DNA of 38,122 nt from Verrucomicrobiota bacterium (GTDB lineage: Bacteria > Verrucomicrobiota > Verrucomicrobiia > Chthoniobacterales > SZAS-18), in assembly GCA_019241085.1 (NCBI GenBank), contig JAFAXH010000054.1:1-38122 (forward strand). The letters run 5' to 3'. Below the pieces are notes generated by a model. The model was not told the DNA's origin and did no database searches. It was given only the letters and a program-made list of their open reading frames with translations. Shown piece after piece: positions 8,338 through 17,143 of this stretch (the stretch's first letter is position 1; each line of letters begins with the position of its first letter). The translations under genes were made by a program, and so were the position numbers.

Positions 8338-9351
8338 TCAGAACAATTTGAGTTGCTCGTCCGTTTCCGGCGCAACGGCTGGCAGTTTCTTGCTCTGCTC
8401 GGCCAAGGCGGGCAATTCCAGTTGGACGCCCAGCAGCCGGCCAAGCCGCTGACAGGTGAGCGGCGAAAAACCTTCGTAGTGGTTGTTGACCAGGACGTAA
8501 ATCTGGCGACACGGCGCGCCCTCAGTCGCTGGCTCCAAATGCTGGCGCAGCCGCGCGGCCCAGCTCTCCAGTGCATCGGCGCGCGGCCAGAGCAGCCGGC
8601 CATAGCGATATTGGCGCTCGCCGGTGTCGGGGCGGAACTTCGTCTGCAAGTCGCCCAGCAGCCGGACATAGAGAAAGTCTGTCGTCTGCGGCAAAAACTC
8701 GAACGGCGCCTCGGCCTGTGTCGCCAGCGGGCTTGTGTCATTCCAGCACCACGCCACGCCGTGTTCCCGCAACACTTGCGCGATGGCCGGCCGGTGCCAG
8801 GAGGGATGGCGGAATTCCACCGCGAACGCTGGGTTTCCCCCGCCGCCCACCGGCAAAGCGTCGAGAAACCGCCGCAGCGTCTCCACGTCCGGCGGCGTGG
8901 ACCGGAAGCTCGGCGGGAGTTGCACCAGCACGGCGCCGAGCTTTTCGCCCAGCGGCCGCAAGCTGCCGAGAAATGCCCGCAGCACGGCGCGGCCGTTCCC
9001 GCCGGGATGACCGGGGATCGGGGCGTCCAGCCGCAGCCGCGCATCGTGCGTCAGCATCCGGGGCAGTTTGGCGGTGAAAACGAAGTCGTCCGGCGTGGCG
9101 TCAGCCCAGCGAGCGACGATCTCCGCCCGCGGGATGCTGTAGAAGGTTGAGTCGATCTCAACCGCTGACAAGTAGCGCGAATAATAAGCGAGCTGCGCGC
9201 CGGCTTCCAAGCTATCCGGATAGAAAACATCGCGCCAATCCTCGAAATTCCAGGCACATGTGCCGATCCACAGGCGGCAACGAGGGGTCGAAAAAGTCGA
9301 AAAATTAATGCTTGCACTCCCCCCGGCATCTATGCTTTTGTCTGCGCCCAT
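8338..9351 (-). CDS. DUF72 domain-containing protein (YecE-like)
   Basis: This 337-residue protein carries the DUF72 TIM-barrel motifs in order: LWIGTCAWNFEDW, EIDSTFYSIPR, FVFTAKLPRMLTHD, VLVQLPPSF, AVEFRHPSW, FLYVRLLG and YVLVNNHYEG. DUF72 proteins are widespread; their biochemical role is not established. The family domain normally begins close to the N-terminus, so the ATG at 9351, about 30 residues before LWIGT, fits; the frame upstream is rlpA antisense. Its start codon overlaps the rlpA start codon on the opposite strand. The stop abuts the inverted repeat at 8294-8337. Confidence 0.9.
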   Translation of the reverse strand: MGADKSIDAGGSASINFSTFSTPRCRLWIGTCAWNFEDWRDVFYPDSLEAGAQLAYYSRYLSAVEIDSTFYSIPRAEIVARWADATPDDFVFTAKLPRMLTHDARLRLDAPIPGHPGGNGRAVLRAFLGSLRPLGEKLGAVLVQLPPSFRSTPPDVETLRRFLDALPVGGGGNPAFAVEFRHPSWHRPAIAQVLREHGVAWCWNDTSPLATQAEAPFEFLPQTTDFLYVRLLGDLQTKFRPDTGERQYRYGRLLWPRADALESWAARLRQHLEPATEGAPCRQIYVLVNNHYEGFSPLTCQRLGRLLGVQLELPALAEQSKKLPAVAPETDEQLKLF

Positions 9352-9982
9352 GAGAAAAACTAATGATCTCGCTGTAAAAACGAACCGTCTGCGCTTATGG
9401 CCGCTTCGCGTCCGCGAAGTCCGCCGCCGGCTGCGGTCGGGTCGGCGGGGATCGATCCGTCGTCGAGTATCGTCGCTGGCCCTGGCAGCGCTCGCTTTTT
9501 CCTGCATTGGCAGCACCGGCGGCTGCGCCGTTTCGGCTTCCGCTTTAACAGATTCCAAGGGTGGCAGCGGCAACGGTCCCGCGTTCCGCCCCGGCGGCGC
9601 CGGCCAGGTCGGCGTCGCGAGCTGGCACGCGCCGCGCCGCGGCTCGTTTGCCAGCCGCACCGCGAGCGGCCGGACGTGGGTGACCGACGAGATGGTCGCC
9701 GCCCACCGCCGGTTGCCGCTGGGCAGCCGTGCGCTGGTGACCAATACGCGCACCCGCCAGTGCTGCGTGGTGCAGATCATCGACCGCGGGCCGTATGTCG
9801 GCGGGCGCATCATTGATTTGAGCAAGGCGGCTGCGAGCAAGCTGGGGTTGATTACTTCCGGCACCGGTCGGGTGCGGGTGGACCCCATCCCGGCCAATGT
9901 CAGCACGGAAGCCGCCCTGTCCGCGCCGGTGCTGGTCGCGGCCACGTCGCGCGGGCTGCCGCCGGATTCTTCCTTGGAATAA
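9350..9982 (+). CDS. rlpA: RlpA-like septal-ring peptidoglycan protein (DPBB domain)
   Basis: This 210-residue protein has a C-terminal double-psi beta-barrel of the RlpA family: VGVASWHAPRRGSFASRTASG, VAAHRRLPLGSRALVTN, IIDRGPYVGGRIIDLSKAAA and KLGLITSGTGRVRVD. The DRGP and AAHR..LP.G elements are those of RlpA, a lytic transglycosylase cutting denuded glycan strands in Pseudomonas. No SPOR domain is present. The N-terminus from ATG 9350 is long and Arg-rich before the hydrophobic segment SSLALAALAF; a cysteine at STGGC might be lipidated, but the lipobox is imperfect. No better in-frame ATG, GTG or TTG is seen downstream. It diverges from the DUF72 gene with overlapping start codons. Confidence 0.85.
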   Translation: MRKTNDLAVKTNRLRLWPLRVREVRRRLRSGRRGSIRRRVSSLALAALAFSCIGSTGGCAVSASALTDSKGGSGNGPAFRPGGAGQVGVASWHAPRRGSFASRTASGRTWVTDEMVAAHRRLPLGSRALVTNTRTRQCCVVQIIDRGPYVGGRIIDLSKAAASKLGLITSGTGRVRVDPIPANVSTEAALSAPVLVAATSRGLPPDSSLE

Positions 9983-10084
9983 GCCGGCGCTCCGCTCAGG
10001 GCGGGGCGAGCCTGGCTAGCTTGACCGGCCGGGGAAACGTCGCTAGCCTGTTTTCCCGCCCAGCCGATTCGCTCCGCCCCCGCC

Positions 10085-11485
10085 ATGCCGATGTTCTTTT
10101 TTTCACGTCAAAAAGCTCTCGTCCTCGCGCTCCTCGTTGCCGCGGGTTGCGCCGTGCTGCCGCGGCGTTGTCCCGCGCCGCTCGTCATCCGCCAGAACGA
10201 GGGTGCCAGCTATCAGCCGCCCGGCACCGAGGAGGTGCCCAATGCGCGCGACGCCCAAGCGCAGTTTGACAACGCGCTGGAGCGCGAAAATCGCGGCGAC
10301 ATCGCCGGCGCGATCTCTGGCTATCACAAGACGGTGCGCCGTTTTCCCAAGGCCCTCGTCGCCGCGAGCGCGCAGTTCAAGGAAGGCCAGTTGCTGGAAA
10401 AACAAGGCCAGCTCATCCCTGCCTTCCGCGCCTACGACAAGCTGGTGCGCGACTATCCGCGCTCGTCCGATTTTGACAAAGCGCTGGAAGGCGAGTTCCG
10501 CATCGGCACCGCCTTCCTCGAAGGCGCGCGGCAAAAACTGCTCGGCGTGCCGACGCTGCAATCCATGGCGCAGGCGGTCTCCATCTTCAGCGCCATCGTC
10601 CGGACCGCGCCGTTCAGCCGCTACGCCCCGCTGGCGCAATTTGGCATCGGCCAGGCCAAGGAAAAAGATGGCGATCTGCGCGGAGCCATCGCCGCCTACC
10701 AAGTCGTCGTCGATAAATATCCGACCGATCCCGCCGCGGCCGATGCGCTCTACCAGATCGGCTTTGTCTGGATGAAATACAGCCGCCTCGGCAATTACGA
10801 CCGCGGCGCCGTGGTCAAGGCGCGCGAAACTTTCCAGGATTACCTCGCGGCTTATCCGAACACGGAAAAAGCCGCGCAAGCGCGTGAAAATCTCGCCGCG
10901 CTCGGCACGCAGCAGACCGGCGGCGCCTTCCAGATCGCCCGCTATTACGACCGGCAAAAACTCTATCGCGCCGCCATCGTGTATTACAACGAAGTCATCC
11001 GCCAGGAGCCGAACTCGAAGGAGAGCGAACAAGCCAAGGCGCGTCTCGCCGCGTTGCGCGCGAAATTTGGCGACGCCGCCATGGAGCAGGCGATGAACCC
11101 CACCGCCACGCCGCAAAATGGCAATAACCCGCTCGCCGGTGGCAACAACAACAGCCGACTCCAGGCGACGACCGACACCGCGCGCCGGCCCGACTACAAC
11201 GGCCCGCCAGTCAGCGCGCCCGCCGCACCGGGCACCACGGCAGCCTCCGGCTCCGCCGCGGGCGGTGGCGGTGGCGCGCCGCGCACCGGCAGCGGTTATC
11301 CTTCCGGCCCGCTGGCCTTGCCGCCGCCGATCCCCGACAGCGCGCAGCCGCCCTTGCCGGACAACCCGACTGGCGGCCCGATGACGCCCGGTGCGGAACC
11401 GTCGCCGTCGCCCGTCACGCCGCAGGTCGATGTGCCCGCGCCGGGAACAGCGCCCGCCGCCAGCCCCTCGCCGTCCAATCCTTGA
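10085..11485 (+). CDS. BamD/YfiO-like outer-membrane assembly lipoprotein with long Pro/Ala tail
   Basis: This is a 466-residue lipoprotein. The signal ends in LLVAAGC, so Cys22 is the likely lipid anchor. Residues ~50-340 are TPR units typical of BamD and YbgF: FDNALERENRGDIAGAISGY, AAASAQFKEGQLLEKQGQ-type pairs, KYPTDPAAADALYQIGFVW and YYDRQKLYRAAIVYYNEVIR. The last element matches the BamD segment ARYY..R..Y.AA...Y. BamD is part of the BAM complex that inserts beta-barrel proteins. The final ~110 residues are low-complexity Pro/Ser/Gly/Ala, an unusual extension for BamD (normally ~250 residues). The next gene is lptE-like, another outer-membrane biogenesis factor, about 110 bases downstream. 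Confidence 0.82.
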   Translation: MPMFFFSRQKALVLALLVAAGCAVLPRRCPAPLVIRQNEGASYQPPGTEEVPNARDAQAQFDNALERENRGDIAGAISGYHKTVRRFPKALVAASAQFKEGQLLEKQGQLIPAFRAYDKLVRDYPRSSDFDKALEGEFRIGTAFLEGARQKLLGVPTLQSMAQAVSIFSAIVRTAPFSRYAPLAQFGIGQAKEKDGDLRGAIAAYQVVVDKYPTDPAAADALYQIGFVWMKYSRLGNYDRGAVVKARETFQDYLAAYPNTEKAAQARENLAALGTQQTGGAFQIARYYDRQKLYRAAIVYYNEVIRQEPNSKESEQAKARLAALRAKFGDAAMEQAMNPTATPQNGNNPLAGGNNNSRLQATTDTARRPDYNGPPVSAPAAPGTTAASGSAAGGGGGAPRTGSGYPSGPLALPPPIPDSAQPPLPDNPTGGPMTPGAEPSPSPVTPQVDVPAPGTAPAASPSPSNP

Positions 11486-11597
11486 GCGACGGCGGCACGG
11501 CTTTCTCCTTTTTCACCCGCGAATCGTGGCGACGATTCCTTTGCCAGCCAGCCCTTGCCGCGGCCCCGCGTCGTCGTCGCGGCAGTTAGGGTTGTTA

Positions 11598-12191
11598 GTG
11601 AAAATGCGGCGGTGGCTCGCGCTGATTTTTTTGATTGGCGGCTGCCTGGGCGTCGGCGGTTGCGCCGGCTACCAGCTCGGATCGGCCAAGCCGAGCTACT
11701 TGCAAAACGTGCATAGCATCGCCGTGCCGACATTTCGCAACGACACGCTGGAGCCGCGCCTGGAGGCGCTCGTCACCGGCACGGTGGTCAAACAATTCCA
11801 GCAGGATGGCACTTACGAAATTGCCAGCGCCAGCGGCGGCGGCGGTGGCACGTCCGCCGCGACCCGCACGGATGACAGCGGCAACAAGGTCAGCGTCGTG
11901 ACGACTTCCGCCGACGCCGTGCTCGAAGGCACGATTGATCGCGTGGTGCGCACGCCGGTGCGCAGCGTCCGCGGTAACGTGTTGCTCACGCGAGAGTTCA
12001 CGTTGACCCTCGGCCTGCGCTATCGCTTGATCGAACGCGGCACCGGCAAGGTGCTCGATTCCGGCACGGTTCAAGGACAAACGAACTTCTTCATCAGCGG
12101 CGATCCGACGCAGGAAGAACGTCAAGCCATTCCGCTGGCCGCCGAACGCGCCGCCATCCGCTTGGTCAGCCAGTTGGCGGAAGGATTCTGA
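11598..12191 (+). CDS. lptE: LptE-like LPS-assembly lipoprotein
   Basis: This lipoprotein of about 195 residues has lipobox VGGC (Cys20, counting from the ATG at 11604) followed by AGYQLGS, matching the post-cysteine GY.L of LptE. The domain continues with IAVPTFRNDTLEPRLEALVT, typical of LptE and its relatives. It ends with ERAAIRLVSQLAEGF, the amphipathic helix ending the family. LptE plugs LptD and helps place lipopolysaccharide in the outer leaflet. A Gly-rich loop (SGGGGGTS) is inserted after strand 3. I chose the GTG at 11598 because an AGGG lies 6 bases before it; the ATG two codons later is the alternative. It lies downstream of the BamD-like gene on the same strand. Confidence 0.83.
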   Translation: MKMRRWLALIFLIGGCLGVGGCAGYQLGSAKPSYLQNVHSIAVPTFRNDTLEPRLEALVTGTVVKQFQQDGTYEIASASGGGGGTSAATRTDDSGNKVSVVTTSADAVLEGTIDRVVRTPVRSVRGNVLLTREFTLTLGLRYRLIERGTGKVLDSGTVQGQTNFFISGDPTQEERQAIPLAAERAAIRLVSQLAEGF

Positions 12192-12327
12192 AAAATTTTC
12201 CTGCAAATGGAGGCGCGGTGGATGCGCTGCTTTTTCAGTTCGGATCAAGAGACAGAGCACAGGATTATCCTGCAGCTTTGCCGTATATAAACAGGTTAGG
12301 CGTATAGTTGGGCACTGCCTCCCCTCA

Positions 12328-12744
12328 ATGGATAGCGACCATCACATCGAAGTTCTTTATCGGCTCATCAACGACGACCAATACTCCGAGGCAGACCAGT
12401 TGCTCGGCAGGTTACGCGCGGGAGGCAAGTGCGACGTTGAACTGCTGCTTTGTGAGGCAATCTGCCGCTATGAAGACGGTGATGACGTGGAGTGCCTCAA
12501 GCTGTTGGCGAATTTTGTCACGGCTGCGCCCGAACACATCAAAACTGACTATGCTACCTTCATGGCAGCCACCTGTTTGGCGAACCTTGGTCTGTTTGGA
12601 AGGGCGCTACGACTGCTGCAAATGGTTTCCCCGAGCTATCCAAAGCGCGACGAGGAGATGCGCGGCCTCAGGGCACGCTTGGACTCAGGCAGGAAAGCGG
12701 AGGAGTTCGCGCAAACCCTCGAAGACGCGCTCGGCCATGCCTAA
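12328..12744 (+). CDS. Small TPR-like hypothetical protein
   Basis: This 138-residue acidic, all-helical protein has no signal peptide. Repeating helix pairs can be seen: IEVLYRLINDDQYSEADQLL, VELLLCEAICRYEDGDDVEC and FMAATCLANLGLFGRALRLL. They resemble degenerate TPR hairpins, as in small chaperone- or secretion-associated proteins. I do not recognise a specific family. GC content and codon use are less extreme than in the flanking genes. It stands alone, 136 bases after lptE, with no operon partner. Confidence 0.7.
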   Translation: MDSDHHIEVLYRLINDDQYSEADQLLGRLRAGGKCDVELLLCEAICRYEDGDDVECLKLLANFVTAAPEHIKTDYATFMAATCLANLGLFGRALRLLQMVSPSYPKRDEEMRGLRARLDSGRKAEEFAQTLEDALGHA

Positions 12745-12883
12745 CCACGGCGCTGCAGCGAACACCCTCTGGTAGCAAGTTCCCGCCGGCCGTCGCTGAG
12801 CTTTGCTACGTTAGGTAACTCGACTCTCTGCTTTGCCATGAGTTGAGCGCACATCGCTCCATGTGCCGGTCGTTTGCGCGGCA

Positions 12884-13190
12884 TCATGCCACCTGCCGCA
12901 GTTGGATGGTGTCAATCACCTTGCCGTGCGCGAGCGCGTTCGTGATGACCACGAGCCATGTTCTTGAGCCGCACCAAGCGCGGCGTTTGAGATAGGCCGA
13001 CGCATTCACAATCGTCTCTTTCTAGTCTTTGTTGAAAGGCATCGGGAAAGGCTCCGCGCTCCACGGCAGCAGCGGTTGGCGGAAAAGCACCTCGTCGTCC
13101 GTGAAGGCATCAATCGGCACGCCGTCGGCGCACAACAACGCCGCGGGCGTGCAGGCGAGGAAACCGCTGAGGGTTGAAGAGCGAGGGAAA
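12884..13190 (-). pseudogene. Possible gene remnant upstream of the tetronate operon
   Basis: A minus-strand frame reads GFLACTPAALLCADGVPIDA and FTDDEVLFRQPLLPW up to a TAG at 13022-13024. It then continues in the same frame with KETIVNASAYLKRR and LVVITNALAHGKVIDTIQLR to a TGA at 12884. The amino-acid texture is protein-like on both sides of the TAG, but no start or family was recognised. It may be a decayed gene replaced by the catabolic operon. Nothing else was seen in the roughly 530 bases between 12745 and the regulator gene apart from the operator-like site at 13230. Confidence 0.25.
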
Positions 13191-13229
13191 AAAATCTTTC
13201 CCGCATTTTCCGTTTGCTTTGCCGCAAAG

Positions 13230-13243
13230 TTGTATGATAACCA
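13230..13243. promoter_or_regulatory. Possible GntR/FadR-type operator
   Basis: The imperfect dyad TTGTATGATAACCA lies about 30 bases before the regulator start. Many FadR-subfamily regulators bind sites of the form TTGTATnATACAA or TGGTnnnACCA, and this resembles a hybrid half-site pair. No second copy was seen in front of the other operon genes. Autoregulation is inferred. Confidence 0.3.
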
Positions 13244-13272
13244 GATTACCTCACCGATTTTCTTTTCCCCTC

Positions 13273-13986
13273 ATGTTCGAGAAGGTCAGCGTTGCCCCCA
13301 CGCTGAGCGATCAGGTCGCCCAAGCGTTGCTTACCCAGATCGAGTCCGGCCAGCTCCGGCCCGGCGCGAAGCTGCCGCCGGAAGCCGTGCTCGCGCCGAA
13401 GTTCGGCGTGAGCCGCACGGTCGTGCGCGAGGCCGTCTCGCGGTTGAAGCACGACGGGCTGCTCGACGGGCGCCAGGGCAGCGGAGTTTTCGTCACCGCG
13501 CAGGCGGCGATGCGGCCGTTGAAGATCGACGCGTCGGTCATCGACTCGCCCGAGGCGGTGCTGCAAATCCTCGAACTCCGCCGCGCCATCGAATCCGAGG
13601 TGGCCGCCGTCGCCGCGCAACGGCGTTCCGCTTCGCACCTCGCCAAAATCAAGAGTGCGCGCCGGGCCATCGACTCCGAGGTTGCCAAGGGCGGCGACGG
13701 CGTGGCGCCCGACGTGGCGTTTCATCGCGTCATCGCGCAATCCACGGGCAATCCGTATTTCCTGCGCACGCTCGATTTCCTCGCGCAATACCTCACCGCC
13801 GCCACGCAGATCACCCGTGCAAACGAAGCGCGTCGCCTGGACTTCGCGCGGCAGGTGCGGGACGAACACAAGGCCATCGTGGAAGCCATCGAACGCCGCG
13901 ACGCCCTGGCCGCGCGCGGTGCCGCGCAGGCGCACATGTTCAACGCCGCCCGGCGGCTCGCGGCAGCAAAGTTCGAGACGCCTTGA
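13273..13986 (+). CDS. GntR-family regulator, FadR/FCD subfamily
   Basis: This is a 237-residue one-component repressor. The N-terminal winged helix has the GntR pattern LSDQVAQALLTQIESGQLRP, GAKLPPEAVLAPKFGVSRTV and VREAVSRLKHDGLLDGRQGS. The C-terminal FCD ligand domain has LELRRAIESEVAAVAA, DVAFHRVIAQSTGNPYF and RDEHKAIVEAIERRD; the D..FH, H and H residues are metal/ligand-binding positions in FCD proteins. The ATG at 13273 starts the family-typical MFEKVSV; earlier in-frame starts at 13174 and 13234 add non-conserved sequence. It leads the tetronate genes on the same strand (45 bases before ltnD), so it presumably represses them until a tetronate intermediate binds. The ligand is inferred from context. 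Confidence 0.88.
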   Translation: MFEKVSVAPTLSDQVAQALLTQIESGQLRPGAKLPPEAVLAPKFGVSRTVVREAVSRLKHDGLLDGRQGSGVFVTAQAAMRPLKIDASVIDSPEAVLQILELRRAIESEVAAVAAQRRSASHLAKIKSARRAIDSEVAKGGDGVAPDVAFHRVIAQSTGNPYFLRTLDFLAQYLTAATQITRANEARRLDFARQVRDEHKAIVEAIERRDALAARGAAQAHMFNAARRLAAAKFETP

Positions 13987-14031
13987 TGAAACGGCGAACC
14001 CCGCGCCGCGCTTGTCTTTTTTTTCTAATTT

Positions 14032-14937
14032 ATGACAAATTCAACACGATCCGTCGGAGTCATCGGCCTCGGCGCCATGGGCATGGGCGTCGCGCGCTCG
14101 CTGCTGCGCGCCGGCTTTGCCACGCACGCTTGCGACGTGCGCGCGGAGGCGCTCGAACAATTCAAAACCGAAGGCGGCGTGCCGTGCGCCGACCCGGCGG
14201 CACTCGGCAGCGCGTGCGAAGTCGTCATCGTCGTCGTCGTCAACGCCGAGCAGACCGACGCCGTGCTCTTCGGCGACCAAGGCGCGGCCACCGCCATGCG
14301 GCCGGGAGGCGTGGTGCTCGCCTGCGCCACGGTGCGGCCTGACTATGTGACGCGCCTCGGCCAGCGGCTCGCGGAGCGCGGCCTTCACCTGCTCGATGCG
14401 CCGATGTCCGGTGGCGCGGCGAAAGCAGCGGAGGGAACGATGACGTTGATGACCTCCGGGCCGGCGGCAGCCTACGCAGCGTGCGAGGAAGTGCTCGCCG
14501 TCATCGCGGACAAAGTTTATCGGCTCGGCGACCGGCACGGCCAGGGAACGAAAGTTAAAATCATCAATCAACTCCTCGCCGGCGTTCACATCGCCGCCGC
14601 GGCGGAGGCGATGGCGCTCGGGCTGCGCGAGAGCGTGAATCCCGACGCGCTCTACGAAGTCATCACCCACAGCGCGGGCAATTCGTGGATGTTCGAGAAC
14701 CGCGTGCCGCACATTTTGCGCGGCGACTACACGCCGCTGTCGGCGGTGGATATTTTCGTGAAAGACCTCGGCCTGGTGCTCGACACCGCGCGCGCCACGA
14801 AGTTCCCGCTGCCGCTCTCGGCCACCGCGCACCAGATGTTCATGGCGGCTTCCACGGCTGGCCACGGGCGCGAGGACGATTCCGCAGTTATCAAGACGTT
14901 TCCCGGCATCACCGTGCCCGCGCCGAAGTCCGCTTGA
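14032..14937 (+). CDS. ltnD: L-threonate 2-dehydrogenase-like (beta-hydroxyacid dehydrogenase)
   Basis: This 301-residue NAD-dependent beta-hydroxyacid dehydrogenase has the nucleotide-binding GLGAMGMG (12-19). The substrate motif is [19 protein letters not shown] (122-140). The catalytic motif is G..TKVKIINQ with Lys176 and Asn179. Co-occurrence with otnI, otnK and otnC identifies it as LtnD, which oxidises L-threonate to 2-dehydro-L-erythronate. Relatives such as glyoxylate or tartronate-semialdehyde reductase have nearly the same motifs, so the substrate call depends on context. It sits 45 bases after the regulator and 50 bases before otnI. Confidence 0.85.
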   Translation: MTNSTRSVGVIGLGAMGMGVARSLLRAGFATHACDVRAEALEQFKTEGGVPCADPAALGSACEVVIVVVVNAEQTDAVLFGDQGAATAMRPGGVVLACATVRPDYVTRLGQRLAERGLHLLDAPMSGGAAKAAEGTMTLMTSGPAAAYAACEEVLAVIADKVYRLGDRHGQGTKVKIINQLLAGVHIAAAAEAMALGLRESVNPDALYEVITHSAGNSWMFENRVPHILRGDYTPLSAVDIFVKDLGLVLDTARATKFPLPLSATAHQMFMAASTAGHGREDDSAVIKTFPGITVPAPKSA

Positions 14938-14987
14938 TCACCGGACGCGCACCGGATTTTTTTCTTAAAAACCATCGCTTTCCGCCC

Positions 14988-15779
14988 ATGCCGCGCTTCG
15001 CCGCCAACCTCAGTTTTCTGTATGAAGAACACGCGTTCCTCGACCGCTTTGAGGCGGCGGCCCGCGATGGTTTTCGCGCCGTCGAATACCTTTTTCCCTA
15101 CGAGCACGAAGCGCGCGAAATCCGCGCCCGGCTCGACGCGCACGGCTTGACGCAGGTGCTCTTCAACGCGCCGCCCGGCGATTGGGCCAAGGGCGAGCGC
15201 GGCATCGCCTCGCTGCCGGGACGCGAGGAGGAATTTCAAGCCGGCATCCGCCAGGCGTTGGAATACGCCGCCGTGCTCGGCAACGCGCGGCTGCACGTCA
15301 TGGCCGGCTTGCTCGAAGCGGGCTTGTTCCGCGGCGCGCACCATGACGTGTTCATCGAAAACATCGCGTGGGCCGCGCAGCAGGCCGCCGCGCAGGGCGT
15401 GACAATTTTATTGGAACCCATCAATGCCCGCGACATGCCCGGCTATTTTCTCCATCGGCAGGATGAAGCGCACGCCGTCTGCGCCGAGCTCGACGCGCCG
15501 AACGTGCGCGTGCAATTCGACTGCTACCACGCGCAAATCGTCGAGGGCGATCTCACCACGAAATTGCGCCAGCAGATGCCGCGCATCGGCCACGTCCAGA
15601 TTGCCAGCGTCCCCGAGCGGCACGAGCCGGACGAGGCGAATGAATTGAATTATCCGTTCCTTTTCCGCCTGCTCGACGAACTCGGCTACGACGGCTGGGT
15701 CGGCTGCGAATACCGCCCGCGCGCCGGCACCAGCGCCGGCCTGGGCTGGCTGCAACCGTGGCTGAAATCGAAGGCGTAA
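14988..15779 (+). CDS. otnI: 2-oxo-tetronate isomerase (hydroxypyruvate isomerase family)
   Basis: This 263-residue TIM-barrel protein of the Hyi/OtnI family opens with [20 protein letters not shown]. It carries the family's metal and acid residues in [42 protein letters not shown] and GWVGCEYRP. OtnI interconverts 2-oxo- and 3-oxo-tetronate, joining the LtnD and DenD products to the shared kinase step. The open frame extends upstream, but the ATG at 14988 begins the conserved N-terminus and gives family-typical length. It lies 50 bases after ltnD and 25 before otnK. Confidence 0.92.
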   Translation: MPRFAANLSFLYEEHAFLDRFEAAARDGFRAVEYLFPYEHEAREIRARLDAHGLTQVLFNAPPGDWAKGERGIASLPGREEEFQAGIRQALEYAAVLGNARLHVMAGLLEAGLFRGAHHDVFIENIAWAAQQAAAQGVTILLEPINARDMPGYFLHRQDEAHAVCAELDAPNVRVQFDCYHAQIVEGDLTTKLRQQMPRIGHVQIASVPERHEPDEANELNYPFLFRLLDELGYDGWVGCEYRPRAGTSAGLGWLQPWLKSKA

Positions 15780-15804
15780 CGTTTTCAATTTTCCAAAAAA
15801 AATT

Positions 15805-17109
15805 ATGGCCCTGCTCCTCGGCTCCGTGGCGGATGATTTCACCGGTGCGACCGATCTCGCCGACACGTTGGTCAACGCCGGCCTGACCACCGTGCTGCTG
15901 CTCGGGCTGCCCGACGCTGGCAGCGGCAAGCTGCCGGCCGCCGCGCAAAACGCCGACGCCGTCGTCATCGCGCTGAAGACCCGCTCGATCCCGGCCGCCG
16001 ACGCCGTGCGCCAATCGCTCGCCGCCGCGCGCCTGCTGCGCGGAGCCGGCGCGGCGCATCTGTTTTTCAAATATTGCTCGACCTTTGATTCCACCGACGC
16101 CGGCAACATCGGGCCGGTGGCCGACGCGCTGCTGGACGAAGTTGGCGGGGATTTCACGATTTTCTGTCCGGCATTTCCCAAGGCCGGGCGCAAGCTTTTC
16201 CACGGCCACCTTTTCGTCGGCTCCGCGCTCTTGTCGGAATCCGGGATGCAAAATCATCCGCTCAATCCGATGACCGACCCGAACCTCGTCCGCGTCCTGG
16301 GCCGGCAGACGCCGCACCAGGTCGGCCTCGTCGATTTTGCCGCCGTCAGCCGCGGCGCGGAAGCCATCCGCGGCGAGTTCCGAAAACTCCGCGCCGCCGG
16401 CTGTCGCCACGCCATCGTGGACGCGGTGAACGAGGACGATCTCGTCGCCATCGGCGGCGCGGCGTTGGGTGAAAAACTCGCGCTCACCACCGGCGGCTCC
16501 GGCCTTGGCGGCGGGCTGGCCGTTCATCTGCGCCGCTCGGCGGGAACGGGCGCCGCGCCGCAGGATTTTCCGAAGGTGCAAGGTCCGGCGGCGATTGTCG
16601 CCGGCTCGTGCTCGCGCGCGACGCTCGGGCAGATTGAACATTTTGTGAAAAGTGGCGGGCCGTTATTTCGCGTCGAAGTTGGCGCGCTCCTGGCCGGGAA
16701 GGAACGTGTCGTCGCCGAGGCGCTCGCCTGGGCGCAGTCCCGGCTCGACGCGACTGGCCCGCCGGTGCTCATCGCCGCCAGCGAGCCGCCGGAAACGGTC
16801 GTCCAACATCAAGAGGCGCACGGCCGCGAGCACGTCGGGCATTTAATCGAGAGCGCGCTCGCCGAGATCACGCACGGCCTCGTCGCCGGCGCCGGCGGCG
16901 TGCGCCGGCTGATCGTCGCGGGCGGCGAAACTTCCAGCGCCGCCGTCGAGCGACTGGGCATCCGCGTGCTGCGCATCGGGCCGACGATTGACCCCGGCGT
17001 GCCGTGGACTTTTACCTCCGGTGAACCGGCCCTCGCGCTGGCGCTGAAGAGCGGCAACTTCGGCGCGCCCGATTTCTTCTTATCTGCTTTCCAGAAACTC
17101 CCTGCCTAG
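15805..17109 (+). CDS. otnK: 3-oxo-tetronate kinase (DUF1537 family)
   Basis: This 434-residue four-carbon sugar-acid kinase has N-terminal GSVADDFTGATDLA, the substrate-binding ADDFTGA.D hallmark of the family. The middle of the protein has YCSTFDSTDAGNIGP. The C-terminal nucleotide domain ends with LIVAGGETSSAAVERLGI. OtnK uses ATP to make 3-oxo-tetronate 4-phosphate in the cytosol. Length is usual for the family. Its position between otnI and the transporter agrees with the described L-threonate/D-erythronate pathway. Confidence 0.94.
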   Translation: MALLLGSVADDFTGATDLADTLVNAGLTTVLLLGLPDAGSGKLPAAAQNADAVVIALKTRSIPAADAVRQSLAAARLLRGAGAAHLFFKYCSTFDSTDAGNIGPVADALLDEVGGDFTIFCPAFPKAGRKLFHGHLFVGSALLSESGMQNHPLNPMTDPNLVRVLGRQTPHQVGLVDFAAVSRGAEAIRGEFRKLRAAGCRHAIVDAVNEDDLVAIGGAALGEKLALTTGGSGLGGGLAVHLRRSAGTGAAPQDFPKVQGPAAIVAGSCSRATLGQIEHFVKSGGPLFRVEVGALLAGKERVVAEALAWAQSRLDATGPPVLIAASEPPETVVQHQEAHGREHVGHLIESALAEITHGLVAGAGGVRRLIVAGGETSSAAVERLGIRVLRIGPTIDPGVPWTFTSGEPALALALKSGNFGAPDFFLSAFQKLPA

Positions 17110-17143
17110 AACGAACCACACCCTGCCAGACAACATCCCCCCT

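Noticed and set aside
12265..12280. Short palindrome CAGGATTATCCTG before the small TPR-like gene
   Set aside because: Too short and without a known regulator match to support an operator or terminator call.
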